Assembly (NCBI GenBank): GCA_027257055.1 | Contig: JAPVLO010000039.1 | Span: 4,432,501-4,496,500 of the forward strand | Source: Cephalopachus bancanus | Lineage: Eukaryota > Chordata > Mammalia > Primates > Tarsiidae | Reading direction: 5' to 3' | Length of the DNA: 64,000 bases | In this document: positions 1 to 10,445 of the stretch, piece by piece | Numbering within the stretch: the first letter of the stretch is position 1 | Layout: every line of letters begins with the position of its first letter | Translations under genes and position numbers: made by a program | The notes under the pieces: generated by a model | Databases searched by the model: none | What the model saw: the letters and a program-made list of their open reading frames with translations, nothing else | What the model was told of the DNA's origin: nothing

Positions 1-1704
1 TCTAGTCTCTGCAGAGGACTAAAAGAAATCTTCTGAAGTTCCTATCCCATTCAGCTCAGTGTAACATTTCCATATGCCAGACAATTTTTCTTGAGGATTC
101 CACAAAAATTTGAGCAGGCAACTAATCCTATCTTCCCCTTTCTTCACTCTCATCACCAAATTGACCACTATCACAATCATAATTACCATTTACCAACTGC
201 CTTCTGCATCTCAGGCACTGTGCTATACGCTGCGTATATATTACCTAACTCATTGCAACAATGCTTGTAAGGTAGACATTTTGATACCCACATCACCAGC
301 TGGTAACTGATAAATGATTTGCTCAAAGCTTCACTTCCAACTGCAAGTGATGGAGTGGAGATGAGACATCATTAATAAGTACTAGAATTAGCATCCCTTG
401 GGATGAGCCTTCCCCACAATTTCAGTTCTTTGGTTTGGACATGACCTTGACACCCAGAGATGGATCCCCCAGTGTCATGTTTATATTACATAACCAAAGC
501 TCCCAGACGTTAGATCATTGATTCAAAGTTGGGTGCTTGGCTCAAGACATCCAAATAAAATCCTGCCTTGGGGGTTTTTGAATGGTTATCAAGGGAAGAG
601 GTAGGGCCACTATTTGGTAAGTGGAGCCTCTGGAGTTAGTGACCACATTCCCCAAAGCTGGTGTGTGTGAGGAGAGATTGAAAGTCAATTCTAAAAGAAG
701 CAGAGGTGAGAGATGGAAAAAGAGGGTTCCTGCAAAGGTAAGGTCCCTAATATGCATTTTCTTGGAGACCCAGACATTTCACTCCACTTTCTCAGGTTAC
801 TTGAAATGTCCTAACATTTCTCCAATAAATTATCCTTTTTGTCTGAGTTATCTTTAATTCAGTCTTTGCCATTTGGAACCCAAAATGTCTCATTAATTAC
901 ATGTAAGACACTTAAGTAGGTAACGAATTTCTCTTTAGTGTAACCCAGTTCAGGTTATCAACTCTCCTGTTCATGTTGGGGCCAATCAAACTGCAGGATC
1001 TCAGAGCTGGAGAAGACAGGATATCCTTGGGTATCTGGGGAATGCAGAAACTACCCCTCTGTAGTCTCACTCACGGGAATACATGTTTCCAAAGGCCAAA
1101 ATGTACTCAAGAATTCTTTCAGCAAATCGAGGGCAACCAGCCTTGCAGCAGACATAAATTATCCCTATGTATGGAAAATGAGTAGCCGCTAAGTCAAAAT
1201 GGCCCTTGCTCATATAAAATTCTTGTTGTGATTCAAAAAACTTTTTTTTTCTTAAGTACTCATTTCTGACAAATAAAATAAATTGTCATGCCAAACACAT
1301 ATAAAGATTGCAAAGATGCACCTCTATTCTACTTAGCAGCAAAGCAACTCAGGTGTTATCTAAATTTAGCCTCTGAGCTCCTTTTCTTTCATAACTAAAC
1401 ACCATTTTGTGCAGCTTTTGCTTAGGCTTACAAGAGTTTAATAAATTGAAATTTTTTTCACAATGCATTAAGATGAGGTCAGCTGGAGAGCTTGACCTGG
1501 TTGGATCAAATTTTGCATTGATTTCTCAAAGTATTATTTTTTTACTAAAATTTGGACTCTTGCAGAGAAAGAAAAGAGAATGACACCACTGTGAGCTCAG
1601 AATACATCCAGAAAACCAGAATGCATCCTTTCCATTTCCTTAAAGTTGCAGAGTAGAGAGTGCTTTGTCTATGAAGCTGGTGGATGGAAGGTGTCAACCA
1701 CAAC
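1..1704. other. Unique non-coding DNA, no gene seen
   Basis: I recognise no repeat family and no coding exon here. All open frames are under 80 codons, begin at arbitrary ATGs and resemble no protein I know. The sequence is AT-rich with ordinary short T and A runs. Confidence 0.6.
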
Positions 1705-2012
1705 AAACGTAATTTGTTTTCCTCCCCAAATTCCTATGTTTATCTTAATTCCCATTGTGATGCTATTTGGAGATGGCAGCCTTTGAGACAGAATTGGGTC
1801 ATGAGGATAGAGCCCTCACAAATGGGATTAATGTCCTTATAAGAAAGACCAGAGTGCCAACTCCCTCTATGTCCACCATGTGAGGATACAGCAAGAAGAC
1901 AGCTGTCTGTAAACCAGAAAGACAGCCCTCACCAGATCAGATCTTCTGCTACCTTGATCTTGGGGCTTCCCAGTATCAAAATTCTGAGAAATAAATGTCT
2001 ATTGTCTAAGGA
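1705..2012 (+). repeat. MaLR LTR fragment (MLT1/MST type)
   Basis: This stretch follows the typical order of a mammalian apparent LTR retrotransposon LTR: a C-rich start, a 'TGATGCTATTTGGAG' block, 'GAGCCCTCACAAATGGGATT', 'GTCCTTATAAGAAAGACC', 'CCATGTGAGGATACAGCAAG', then 'CCTTGATCTTGGGGCTTCCC' and 'GAGAAATAAATGTCTATTGT' with the AATAAA polyadenylation signal near the end. It is diverged and I cannot define both ends exactly. The subfamily (MLT1 or MST) is from memory. It is a non-coding ancient relict. Confidence 0.75.
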
Positions 2013-2380
2013 AAAAAAACCTTAATATTTAAATATAAAATGTACACTCAGCATTTTGACCATAGATACCTGATGCTTTAGACTCTGACAGTGGAGTCAT
2101 GAGTAGGGATTTGATGCCAACTGTGTCAGTTTTCCTGAAACTGAAGGAATTCCCAGATGTGGGACTTTCAGTGCTAAATCAGGGATAACACCAGCAAGCT
2201 GGAATGGTTGGTCACCCTAGAAGGATGCTGTTTGACAGTGACATTTCAATGATTTTCTCCAATGTGGCTTTCAGAAAAGCCAGTCTTAGTGGGAGACTTT
2301 AGGATAATGCTTACATTGGTTCCACTCCCTTAACCTGTATAATGGCACCAGAGCTTTGGAACGTAGATTTAAAATCACTC

Positions 2381-2535
2381 TTGATCTGTGCTGCCTCATT
2401 TAATACTCATAACAGTCCTAACAGGTGAATATGAGTATCTTATTTTCCAGGTGAGAAGGCTAAAAAGTTTAGTGACTGGCTCAAGGTCAACCAGTCAGCA
2501 ATTGGTGAGGAGGGGGTTATAAGCCAGCTATTTGA
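2381..2535 (-). repeat. MIR SINE
   Basis: Reads as the reverse complement of the MIR core: 'CTCATTTAATACTCATAACAG', then a diverged GAGAAGGCTAA block and 'CTCAAGGTCAACCAGTCAGC', the usual cue of an ancient tRNA-derived SINE. Confidence 0.65.
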
Positions 2536-3426
2536 CGCATCTTTGCTTCTTAGTTAATACTTCACCATACTGAACCAGAATGTCTTGAAGACACTAAAGT
2601 CTAGTCATAGACTTTTGCACTATTATTCTTCTCTTATTAAGCACTCATTACCCTCAACTCTAATTTTTTTTTTCTCTCTCTCTCTTTCTCCCCCACACCC
2701 AACTATATTGGGAGCACGTTTGAGAGTAGAATCATTTCCTTGCACCACTCTTTTCTAAGCCATTGTCTCAAGGACTTCCATTAGTAGTTAGTCATTACCA
2801 GTTGAATTAATTTACAAATCAATATCTAACCCCAAAGCTAAGATATTCTAGAAAGTAAGCTTGAAATACTTTTTTCAGTATCAAATAAGGATGAGATGTC
2901 ACTGATTCCAAGGCAAAGAGAGAATGGAGAGGCATTAGGACAGACTGATCTCTTGGAAGTCTCCTGCATTCTCAGTCCAAGGCATCTCCCTGGTCCCCAT
3001 CCCAACCATGACACCAATGAAAACTGCAAAGGCACCGTCAGCCCCACACTGCCCTACAGTCTGAAATCCAACCCTGGCTCCACTATCCCTTTATCTGCAT
3101 GCTTGCTGCTGAAAATACAATCACATCATCATACCTAAACTAAGTGCCGAATAGGTGTCCAGATGCAGGGGGGCGGGGGGGAAAGATACTGGTTGGAGTT
3201 TCTGGAATTAGAGTCTAAAATCTGTATGTCATCTCATGAGAAGGACCAAGGATCTGATTTTCCACTCTTGGCCACATTTGGGGACAGCCAGGTATCTATC
3301 CTGTGATAACTGTGAACAAGTGGGAGTGGAAGAATTACTCAGAGAAACCGAGAGAGTCTATGAACAGCAACGAGGACCTGACTTTCAGTGGACACATACT
3401 TTCCCCCCTTTCAATTGTAGGTGTTT
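2536..3426. other. Unique DNA with a short pyrimidine run
   Basis: No repeat family or gene recognised. A TC-rich run lies at about 2668-2693 and a G run (GGGGGGCGGGGGGG type) at about 3168-3181. The open frame at 2896-3138 overlaps another on the opposite strand and has no recognisable domain. Confidence 0.5.
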
Positions 3427-3722
3427 GCTGGGCTCGGTGGCTCAGCCTGTAATCCTAGCATTTTGGGAGGCTGAGGCAAGTGGATTGCCTGAGCCCAAAG
3501 GTTCGAGACCAGCCTGGGCAACTTGGCGAGACCTTGTCTCTACAATAAATGAAAAATTAGCCGGGCATGGTAGCACTCGCCTGTAGTTCTAGCTACTTGT
3601 AAGGCCGAGGCGGAAGGCTAGCCAGAGCCCAACAGGTTGACGCTGGAGTGGCTGTGTGTGTGCTACTGCCCTCCAGCCTGGGTGACAGAGTGAGACTTCA
3701 ACACAAAACAAAACAAAAAAAA
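3427..3722 (+). repeat. Alu, lineage-specific type
   Basis: Starts GCTGGGCTCGGTGGCTCAGCC and carries the ACAATAAAT middle linker, a second monomer with AGCCGGGCATGGTAGC, and an A-rich tail with (AAAAC) units. This is the divergent Alu type that recurs across the window. Right-monomer changes and an unclear target duplication suggest it is one of the older copies of its type. Confidence 0.9.
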
Positions 3723-3731
3723 CTCACAGGT

Positions 3732-4086
3732 ATTATTTTCTTATTTTACAAATGAATGGGGTACGTGTGCGATTTTGTTACATGTGTAGATTGTGTAGTG
3801 GTCAAAGCATGGCTTTTAAAGTATTCATCACTCAAATAACCTACATTGTATCCCTTAACTAATTTCTCATCATCCACCTGCCTCCCACCCTTCCAAGTCT
3901 CCATTGTCTATCATTCCTTCCTCTACATCCATATGTGCACATTTTCGAGCACCTACTTATGAGTGAGAAGACGTGATATCTGTTTTTCTGTGCCTGGCTT
4001 GTTTCTTAAGATAATGACCTCCAGTTCGATCCATGTTGCTGCAAAAGACATGATTTCATTCTTTCTCGTGGCTAACTAGTAGTCAA
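3732..4086 (-). repeat. L1 3' end (L1MA/L1PB-like)
   Basis: On the minus strand this reads as the ORF2 C-terminus and 3' UTR of an L1. The reverse complement contains the 'GCAGCAACATGGAT(C/G)GAACTGGAGG' region, 'CTCACTCATAAGTAGGTGC' and the 3' UTR that ends near 3732 ('TTTTACAAATGAATGGGGTAC' on the plus strand). It is 5'-truncated and non-functional. The subfamily is approximate. Confidence 0.75.
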
Positions 4087-4500
4087 TGAATTATCTTGTG
4101 TCAATGTGTCAAGTAGTTGAAATGGAGTGTCTTTGTCAAAGCTACAGGGAGAGAAAAAAATCCACACATGTGGCCTCTAGAGGAGTCAATAGGTCAAGTA
4201 CTAAGACCAAATTCTTTAGTGAATAATCAAAAGTCTAGAAAGGAGATCCTTAACTGAGGAGAAATCCCTCAACGGCCACCTGAATGGACAAAATTGGAAT
4301 ATTTCCCTGGAGGTGCAATAGATGGTTACAGTCACTGCAGACTCTAGGTATGACTCTGACTATACTCTACTTCCTGTTCCCAGGAAGTCTGCCTTTTATT
4401 CCCCCAAAATAGTGGAGAAAAAATTCATAATCCTACCCCAAAACACAAATATTTGTACTTTGTCATAATTATTTGCAGTCTCTAAACAAACAGTCCATTA
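4087..4500. other. Unique non-coding DNA
   Basis: No recognisable repeat or exon. It ends in the 14-bp sequence duplicated by the following Alu. Confidence 0.5.
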
Positions 4501-4514
4501 AAGATATTGCTATA

Positions 4515-4760
4515 GCCGGGCTCAGTGGCTCAGCCTGTAATCCCACGCCTTTGGGAGGCCGAGGTGAGTGGATTGCCTGAGCCTGCAGGTTCGAGACCCT
4601 CCTGGGCAACTTGGTGAGACCTCATCTCTACAATAAATCAAAAATGAGCTGGGCGTGGTAGCGCGTGCCTTTAGTTCCAGCTACTTGGAAGGCTGAGGCC
4701 ACTGCACTCCAGTCTGCGCGACAGAGTGAGACTCCAACTCAAAAAAATAAATAAATAAAT
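4515..4760 (+). repeat. Alu, lineage-specific, internally deleted
   Basis: Flanked by a perfect 14-bp target duplication AAGATATTGCTATA at 4501-4514 and 4761-4774. The element is short (246 bp) because the right monomer jumps from GGAAGGCTGAGG straight to CCACTGCACTCC, losing roughly 50 bp. The tail is (AAAT)n. The intact duplication shows that the deletion was in the source or occurred after insertion inside the element. Confidence 0.93.
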
Positions 4761-4777
4761 AAGATATTGCTATATAT

Positions 4778-5270
4778 CTTTCATAACCCCATGGCACTCA
4801 TTTCCATTTCCTCATCCTGTCCCTCCTTCCCCAGAGAGCCACAGTCAATAACTTAATGTGCATCCTGCTATTGATATGTTTCCATGTGGCTTTGCATGTA
4901 AAGTCAAAAATTCACACAAGAAACAGCAAACCCTGTGTACCATTCTGTGTCTTGCTTTCTTCACTCAAACTTGTTTTTGAGCCTATCTACATGAATACAA
5001 GGAACCCAAATGCAATATCACATTTTTAAAAAGTTATACTTATTTTAACTAATGCACAGGAGTCTATCACTTAAACACACCATCTTTTCCTTATCCTTCT
5101 CTCCATTTATTGGCTTTTAGGTTATTTACTAATGTCCAGCATTATAAACATTGCTGCAACAAACATCTCCTTGTGCACACATAAAAGATTTTGTCCAATG
5201 CATGTAATTAAAGGTAGAATTGCTGTGTTCTAGGAATGTACATCTTCCAATTTGTTAGATTCCATCTGAT
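4778..5270 (-). repeat. Old L1 (L1M) 3' region, diverged
   Basis: The order of motifs on the plus strand fits an L1M 3' UTR read backwards: 'TCTTGCTTTCTTCACTCAAACTTG', 'CCATTTATTGGCTTTTAGG', 'ATAAACATTGCTGCAACAAAC', 'GAATTGCTGTGTTCTAGGAATG'. It is strongly diverged, so the ends are approximate. Confidence 0.5.
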
Positions 5271-6687
5271 ATTTGAAAAGGGATCCCAACCTACTACAGC
5301 CCCATCAGTCTTTGAGGACAGCACCAACTTCTCCCCACTTCAGGATACCTTTTTTAGATACAGGATGAGATGGCTTCAGCTTGGACCAAGAGCTCACCTT
5401 TTTGCAAAAGAAGGAATGGATGAACTTATATTTTAAAAACCTGTAAAGTTCCTTTAATTTTCTGTAATCACCAGTTGTATCATTTAAAAAGCTAATAATG
5501 CATCTTCATTTTTCCAGCTTGTGATAGCTTAATGAATTAGCCACTTGACCATCAGAAAAGACCGCCTTGGGATAATATGTCAAAATCATGTAAGGTGCTG
5601 ATGCTCATATTGGGTTGATGGATCTAAGGCAAGACCTTAGGCAATAGTAATGCTGTTTAGAAGATGAATCTACTCATAAGAGCCCCTCCATGACAAATGA
5701 CTTACTTGGAGGCTAACTATTTATGAGGTCCAGGTGGGAGAGGTATAAACTTAATTAAAGTTTGAAAACGTAATAGAACCAAAGGCAGTGCATCAATTTC
5801 TGGGTGTCCTATCAAAAAGCCAATAATGTCCTTAATAGGTTGGGGATATCTGCTTCTTGGAGCTGTAATATATAGTTGCCCAATTCACACAGTTCCAGTT
5901 GTTGCTGATCTTGCTGAAGCCAATACCCTTACCTCCTTTCTCCCTTTCTTCATGTCTGCTTATGAGACCAATTCATCTCAGCTGGGAAAATCAGAACTGC
6001 CTCTATCACATGCACTTTACCCTGGATCCTAATAAAACCAAGCAGAAGGCAGGCTGCCCACCCTCACTCATTAACAACATGATCCATCTGTGTCTGCAAA
6101 ATCACATAATCTGTGTCCCATGTGCTGGGGCTACCTGATGCCTGGAATACAAGTACAGCATCACACAAACACATTTTAGAGACCCCTTTGAATCACAGCC
6201 CAGGATACCACATACTCCCAAGCAATCTTAAAATATAAATAAGTATAAACATCTCTGGACAGAGTCCCAGATACACCAGCCAGTCATTCCTTTTGATGCA
6301 CTTCATCGCAGTGTGAGGTGATATGTTTGAAATATAATTTGATAGCTTCAGTGGAGGCTCCCTACTGAGGGAGAGGCTGATGAAAAGGCTTAATCACTCC
6401 CAACTTTGTGTCCCATTTAAAACACATGCAGAAGTTGCTTTATTAAGCAGTAGGGTCATTTTTATAAACAAGTGTTCTTCCTTGGAAGGCTTGAGGAAAC
6501 CAAGAGAAATGTACATGTTCATATGGGGCTAATCCTGAAAAATACATCAACACATACACAGGCAACCATCAGTGATGACAAAAGAGAGGAAAGTCCCTGC
6601 CAGGTGGGAGACACAGATCATGGTGGGGCCATCCATCTGTCCCAACTGAGTTAAGTCTGGTGAGGCAGAGGGATGCATAAATACCCC
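5271..6687. other. Unique non-coding DNA
   Basis: No repeat family or gene recognised. The short open frames at 5236-5436, 5826-6032 and 5899-6138 have no domain and no splice context I can support. The stretch 5460-5800 is AT-rich with several TTAATGAATTA-like words and could be conserved, but nothing here shows it. Confidence 0.45.
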
Positions 6688-7098
6688 TGAACACCTAGGC
6701 ATAGAGGAAACATACCTCAAAATAGTAAGAGCCATCTACAATAAATCCACAACCAACATATTACTAAATGGACAAAAATTGGAAGTGTTTTCCCTGAAAA
6801 CCAGAATGAGACAACGCTACCCACTTTCATCACTCCGGTTCAACACAGTGTTGGAAGTCCTAGCTAAAGCAATCAGACAAGAGAAGGAAATCAGGAGCAT
6901 TCAAATAGGAAAAGAGGAAGTTAAGTTATCTCTCTTTGCTGATATGATTCTACTCCTCAAAAATCCAAGAGAATCTGTCAAAAACCTTCTTGCACTGATA
7001 AAGGACTTTGGCAAAGTCTCGGGGTACAAAATCAATGTGCAAAAGACAATCACATTCTTACACACCGATAACAAACAGGCAGAAAACCAAATGAAAGC
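6688..7098 (+). repeat. L1 ORF2 internal fragment (reverse transcriptase)
   Basis: The translation around 6779-7095 matches the L1 ORF2 reverse-transcriptase thumb/palm region seen again at 29340-29760 in this window ([17 protein letters not shown], [36 protein letters not shown]). The catalytic FADD box has lost one Asp codon and there is no intact frame. The match begins mid-ORF and stops mid-ORF: there is no 3' UTR and no poly-A. Known L1 insertions are normally truncated only at the 5' end, so the missing 3' end is odd. Confidence 0.85.
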
Positions 7099-7129
7099 CT
7101 CCCAAGACCTTTGAACTCCACAGCCAATC

Positions 7130-7295
7130 AAAAGCAGTGATTCTTACCCAAGGATGCATTTAAAAATAGCCAATGTCCAGTGTCTATCCAAGAGTAACTA
7201 AGTCAGCATCTTTAGGGTGAGACCTATGCCTTAGTTTTTTCAAAAGCTCCTCAGAGTGCCTCGACTTTGCATCTAAGGCTGAGAGACTTGGCCAA
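7130..7295 (+). repeat. hAT MITE-like relict (MER20/MER58 type)
   Basis: GTGATTCTTACCC at the left, a GGGTGAGACCTATGCC centre and CAAAAGCTCCTCAGAGTG resemble the common non-autonomous hAT elements whose centre reads 'GGGGTGGGGCCTGAGAATCTGCATTTTAACAAG'. Diverged; the family name is from memory. Confidence 0.35.
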
Positions 7296-7364
7296 GGAAT
7301 CTGGGAATTTGGTATTCAGACTTTAGCAAAACCAAAGCAACTCCCATGCTTTAGCTAAGGAAGT

Positions 7365-7525
7365 CCTTAACAGGTGAAGACTCTTATTATTCCCATTTTA
7401 TAAATGAATGAGCAGAGGCTCAGAGAGGTACAAAATGAGAGGTTCAACCACACTCATGCAAGAGGCAGAGCCAGGACTCACACCAGCCCCTGGGGGCTGG
7501 GGACTCTGCACTTCACTAGCTGTTT
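7365..7525 (-). repeat. MIR SINE
   Basis: Reverse-complement MIR core: 'TTATTATTCCCATTTTATAAATGA', 'GGCTCAGAGAGGTAC', 'AGGCAGAGCCAGGACTCACACC'. Confidence 0.75.
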
Positions 7526-7724
7526 TACTGTAACCTTTGAAATGTTCAGTTCTCAGTTTTAAAGAGAAAGTGGCAATACATTTGACATATCAGATTGCCA
7601 GTTCTGGTGAGGAAGATTCAAGGACTTCTAAAACTCTTCCATCAACTTGTCTGCCAGGGATCAAGAAATCTCTCTTTCAGTGTACTGTTGTTAGATAATC
7701 TTGGGACAAAACCTGAGCTTTTCC

Positions 7725-7758
7725 TGTTCTCAGTTGGGAGACTTTGGGCCAACTTCTT

Positions 7759-7791
<33 letters not shown>

Positions 7792-8215
7792 TTTGAGTTG
7801 AAGTCTCACTCTGTTGCCCAGGCTGGAGTGCAGTGGTATGCTCACCACCACCCCAGTATCGACCTGCTGGGCTCCAGTGATCCTTCTGCCTCAGCCTTCC
7901 AAGTAGCTGGAACTACAGGCACACACTACCATGCCTGACTAATTTTTGATTTATTGTAGAGATGAGGGCTCGCCAAGTTGCCTGGGCTGGTCTCGAACCT
8001 GTGGGCCCAGGTGATCCACTTGCCTCAGCCTCCCAAAGTGCTGGGATTACAGGCTGAGCCACTGAGCCTGGTCAAGGTCAATTTCTTATGTACTATAAAA
8101 CTCAGTTGTGTGATCTGCTAAATGGGAATAATATCCACTCCCAGGGTTCAAAGGATTCAAAGTAATTGCACTGATCAAAAGCTCTGGCACATGCCAAGGA
8201 TTAACAAATGGTAAT
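7725..8215 (+). repeat. MIR SINE interrupted by an Alu
   Basis: The left part (about 7725-7758, 'GGGAGACTTTGGGCCAACTTCTT') and the right part (about 8079-8215, 'TCAATTTCTTATG...TCTGCTAAATGGGAATAATATCC...TTCAAAGGATTCAAAGTAATTG') read as one plus-strand MIR split by the minus-strand Alu. This explains why neither half is complete. Confidence 0.6.
7768..8073 (-). repeat. Alu, lineage-specific, antisense
   Basis: Begins with a long poly-T, then TCTCACTCTGTTGCCCAGG on the plus strand, and ends GGCTGAGCCACTGAGCCTGG. The linker reads GATTTATTGTAGAGATG, the antisense of the diagnostic ACAATAAATC. Short flanking CAACTTCTT / CAATTTCTT words are a probable target duplication. Confidence 0.92.
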
Positions 8216-8734
8216 CTCTTCTACCACAAGTATGTGGCATGGAAACCTAGACTGTGATTATCGAATTGTCTCATTCTTATCTCTAGCACCACCTGATAAA
8301 TTACAGAGTGAGCCTCTTTTTCAAAGTGTTTTCCATAGATTACCCCCCTTTTAATCAGTTTTTATTAAATGCTAGTTTCCACAGCTGTGCAATTTTTAAA
8401 ATAAATTTAGACTCCTCCCCCCAAAGGCGATTAATGGTGCCCCCACAATGGTAAGGTTTTTAATGGATGCAAATTTGCAAGGCATGATGCATTTATTAAT
8501 CCCTCATTGGCACAAACTGCAACAAAGCCAGCAGGAGCAATCATTAATTTACATTAATAGCTTTCAGTGTCGTGTACCCCAGTGCCTGACATGAAACGGC
8601 AGTCTGAAACCAAACTATGATGCTATCCTACATGAGCAAATGTATTGCAGCCCCAGAGACCCAGGAGTTGCAGGGCATTAAATAGCAACTCTCATGCATT
8701 TCAAAAAGGGGAAGATGTGTCAGTGCATCACAGT
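8216..8734. promoter_or_regulatory. Unique AT-rich stretch, possible conserved non-coding element
   Basis: No repeat recognised. Between about 8390 and 8600 it holds repeated TTAAT/ATTAA homeobox-like words (GCGATTAATGG, TTATTAATCCCTCATT, CAATCATTAATTTACATTAAT) in a repeat-free block. This is an inference from motif density only; conservation has not been tested. Confidence 0.3.
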
Positions 8735-8842
8735 GCCTACAGAGAAATACTCAAACTTCTTTCCATGGCCTTCAAGGCTCTATTCTCTCCAGACTCATCT
8801 TATACCAGTCATACTCATACTCTTCTTCAGCCAGGTTAGTCT

Positions 8843-8914
<72 letters not shown>

Positions 8915-9400
8915 CACATATATAATTTTCTCTCTTTCTCTAAACACATGCACACACACATATGTACACATACATTTCTCAGGACACTTCTAGTTTATTC
9001 TACCTCAGGGCCTTCACACATATAGCTAAAAATTACCTGAAATATCCATATCCTCACCTCCTTCATTGCATGACTGAAATTAGTTTTACCCTACAGCTCT
9101 CAGATCAAATCTTACCCGGCCAGAGAGGTCTTTTCTGGCCATCTAGGTTAAGAGGTTCTTCTTAGACACTCATAGTTTTATCCAATGTACTTCCTTCATA
9201 GTAGCACCTAAAACATTTCAAGTTTATCTTGTTTATAGTTGTCAGCATTATAGTTTGACCAAGCACATACACAAGTACAAGCTCTAGGAGGGTGGGGATC
9301 TTACATGTTCCATTCAGTATTCTGTCTCTAGCATTCAGAACCCTGCCTGGGACACAGAGGTTCTCAGGAAGTACTTGTTGAGTATGAGAATGAATAGTGA
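8735..9400 (+). repeat. L2 LINE 3' portion, split by a microsatellite
   Basis: Reads in L2 order: 'CATGGCCTTCAAGGCTCTATTCTC', 'CAGACTCATCTTATACCAGTC', then after the (CT)n tract 'CTCAGGGCCTTCACACATATAGC', 'GATCAAATCTTACCCGGCCAGAG', and the L2 tail with 'AGAACCCTGCCTGGGACACAG' and 'TTGTTGAGTATGAGAATGAAT'. Non-coding ancient LINE. Confidence 0.75.
8847..8910. repeat. (CT)32 microsatellite
   Basis: Sixty-four bases of uninterrupted CT, followed by a CA/TA-rich zone to about 8985. It sits inside an L2. A perfect run of this length is expected to be highly polymorphic. Confidence 0.99.
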
Positions 9401-10229
9401 ACCATCTTAACACAGACGGTTTCTCTCAAAGTACAAAAATGTTTTTCACAAGAGCTTCGTGCCTGCTGGCCCCTAAAGACTGATTTTCGCCAAGGTTCTG
9501 TCCTCAGACTGTTCTTTATTCCTTCTCAACACTTTCTCTCCCATTCGCTTCTGTGACTTTACCGATCACTTCTGCTAGTGATCGCCAGATTCACACCTCC
9601 AACAAGTCTATTGTCTGAGGTCTAGACTCACAAGGGAGATGTGCTTGAAGTATCTGTGCAAGGGAACCAGAAACCCATGGCCTGACTCCATGAGAATGTC
9701 TTAGTCATTCAAGGGGAAAGGCAGCCCCAAGTATGCAGTGGAGTCCTTTACTCAGGTAAGAGTCTGCCTCAGCACCCCCATGCATCCATGTCTGGAACCT
9801 AGGAAAGAGAGACAACGCCGGCGTTAAAGAGGAAGGAAGGGATCCGTGGGGCATTGGGGTACAATTGTCTCATCTACAAAGTGAAGAGGTTTGTTTTCAC
9901 ATGTGGACTTATTTCTCCTTGAAGCAAAACAAACAGATCTCTAGCAGACTGAGGCCGATCTCCATCAAATCCCACCTCACCCAAATCATGAACAGTCTCA
10001 TGATGTCCTGCAGCAGTGTCTCTGCCCTGAACCATTTTCATGAAGTCCCTTTTCTTTTCTGACATCTCTGATGATAAACTTCCCTCATTAAATCAATCAA
10101 GTTCCTACTTAAATATCCCTTTCAGTTTTTGTCTTTGATTCAACAAACATATCAGGGAGATATTTCTTATTCCTTCTTTCCTTAAAACAACAAATGATTC
10201 CTAAGTGGAAGACAACAGTAAGAGCTGAC
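9401..10229. other. Mostly unique DNA, part L2-like
   Basis: At 9480-9600 a block resembling an upstream part of L2 ('CTGTCCTCAGACTGTTCTTTATTCC', 'GATCGCCAGATTCACACCTCCAAC') can be seen. The rest is unassigned. The open frames at 9865-10065 on both strands are shadows of each other. Confidence 0.4.
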
Positions 10230-10445
10230 ATGCACACAGAGTAAATGCTGGGCACTGGATGAGACACATCACATTCACCATAAGCTGTACCTACATACAA
10301 TTCCTGCTCTAACACCCTCAAGTTCATATGAGGGAAACAGAGCTTCAGAGCAGGGAAATAGTTTGCACAACACCACACAGAAAACGTACCCTGGGGTCCC
10401 ATTTCAAATCTGTATTGTTCTGCTGCCAGAGTCTATTGTTTTAAT
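10230..10445 (-). repeat. MIR SINE
   Basis: Antisense MIR: 'GCTGGGCACTGGATGAGAC', 'AGGGAAACAGAGCTTCAGAGC', 'TTTGCACAACACCACACAG'. Confidence 0.65.
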
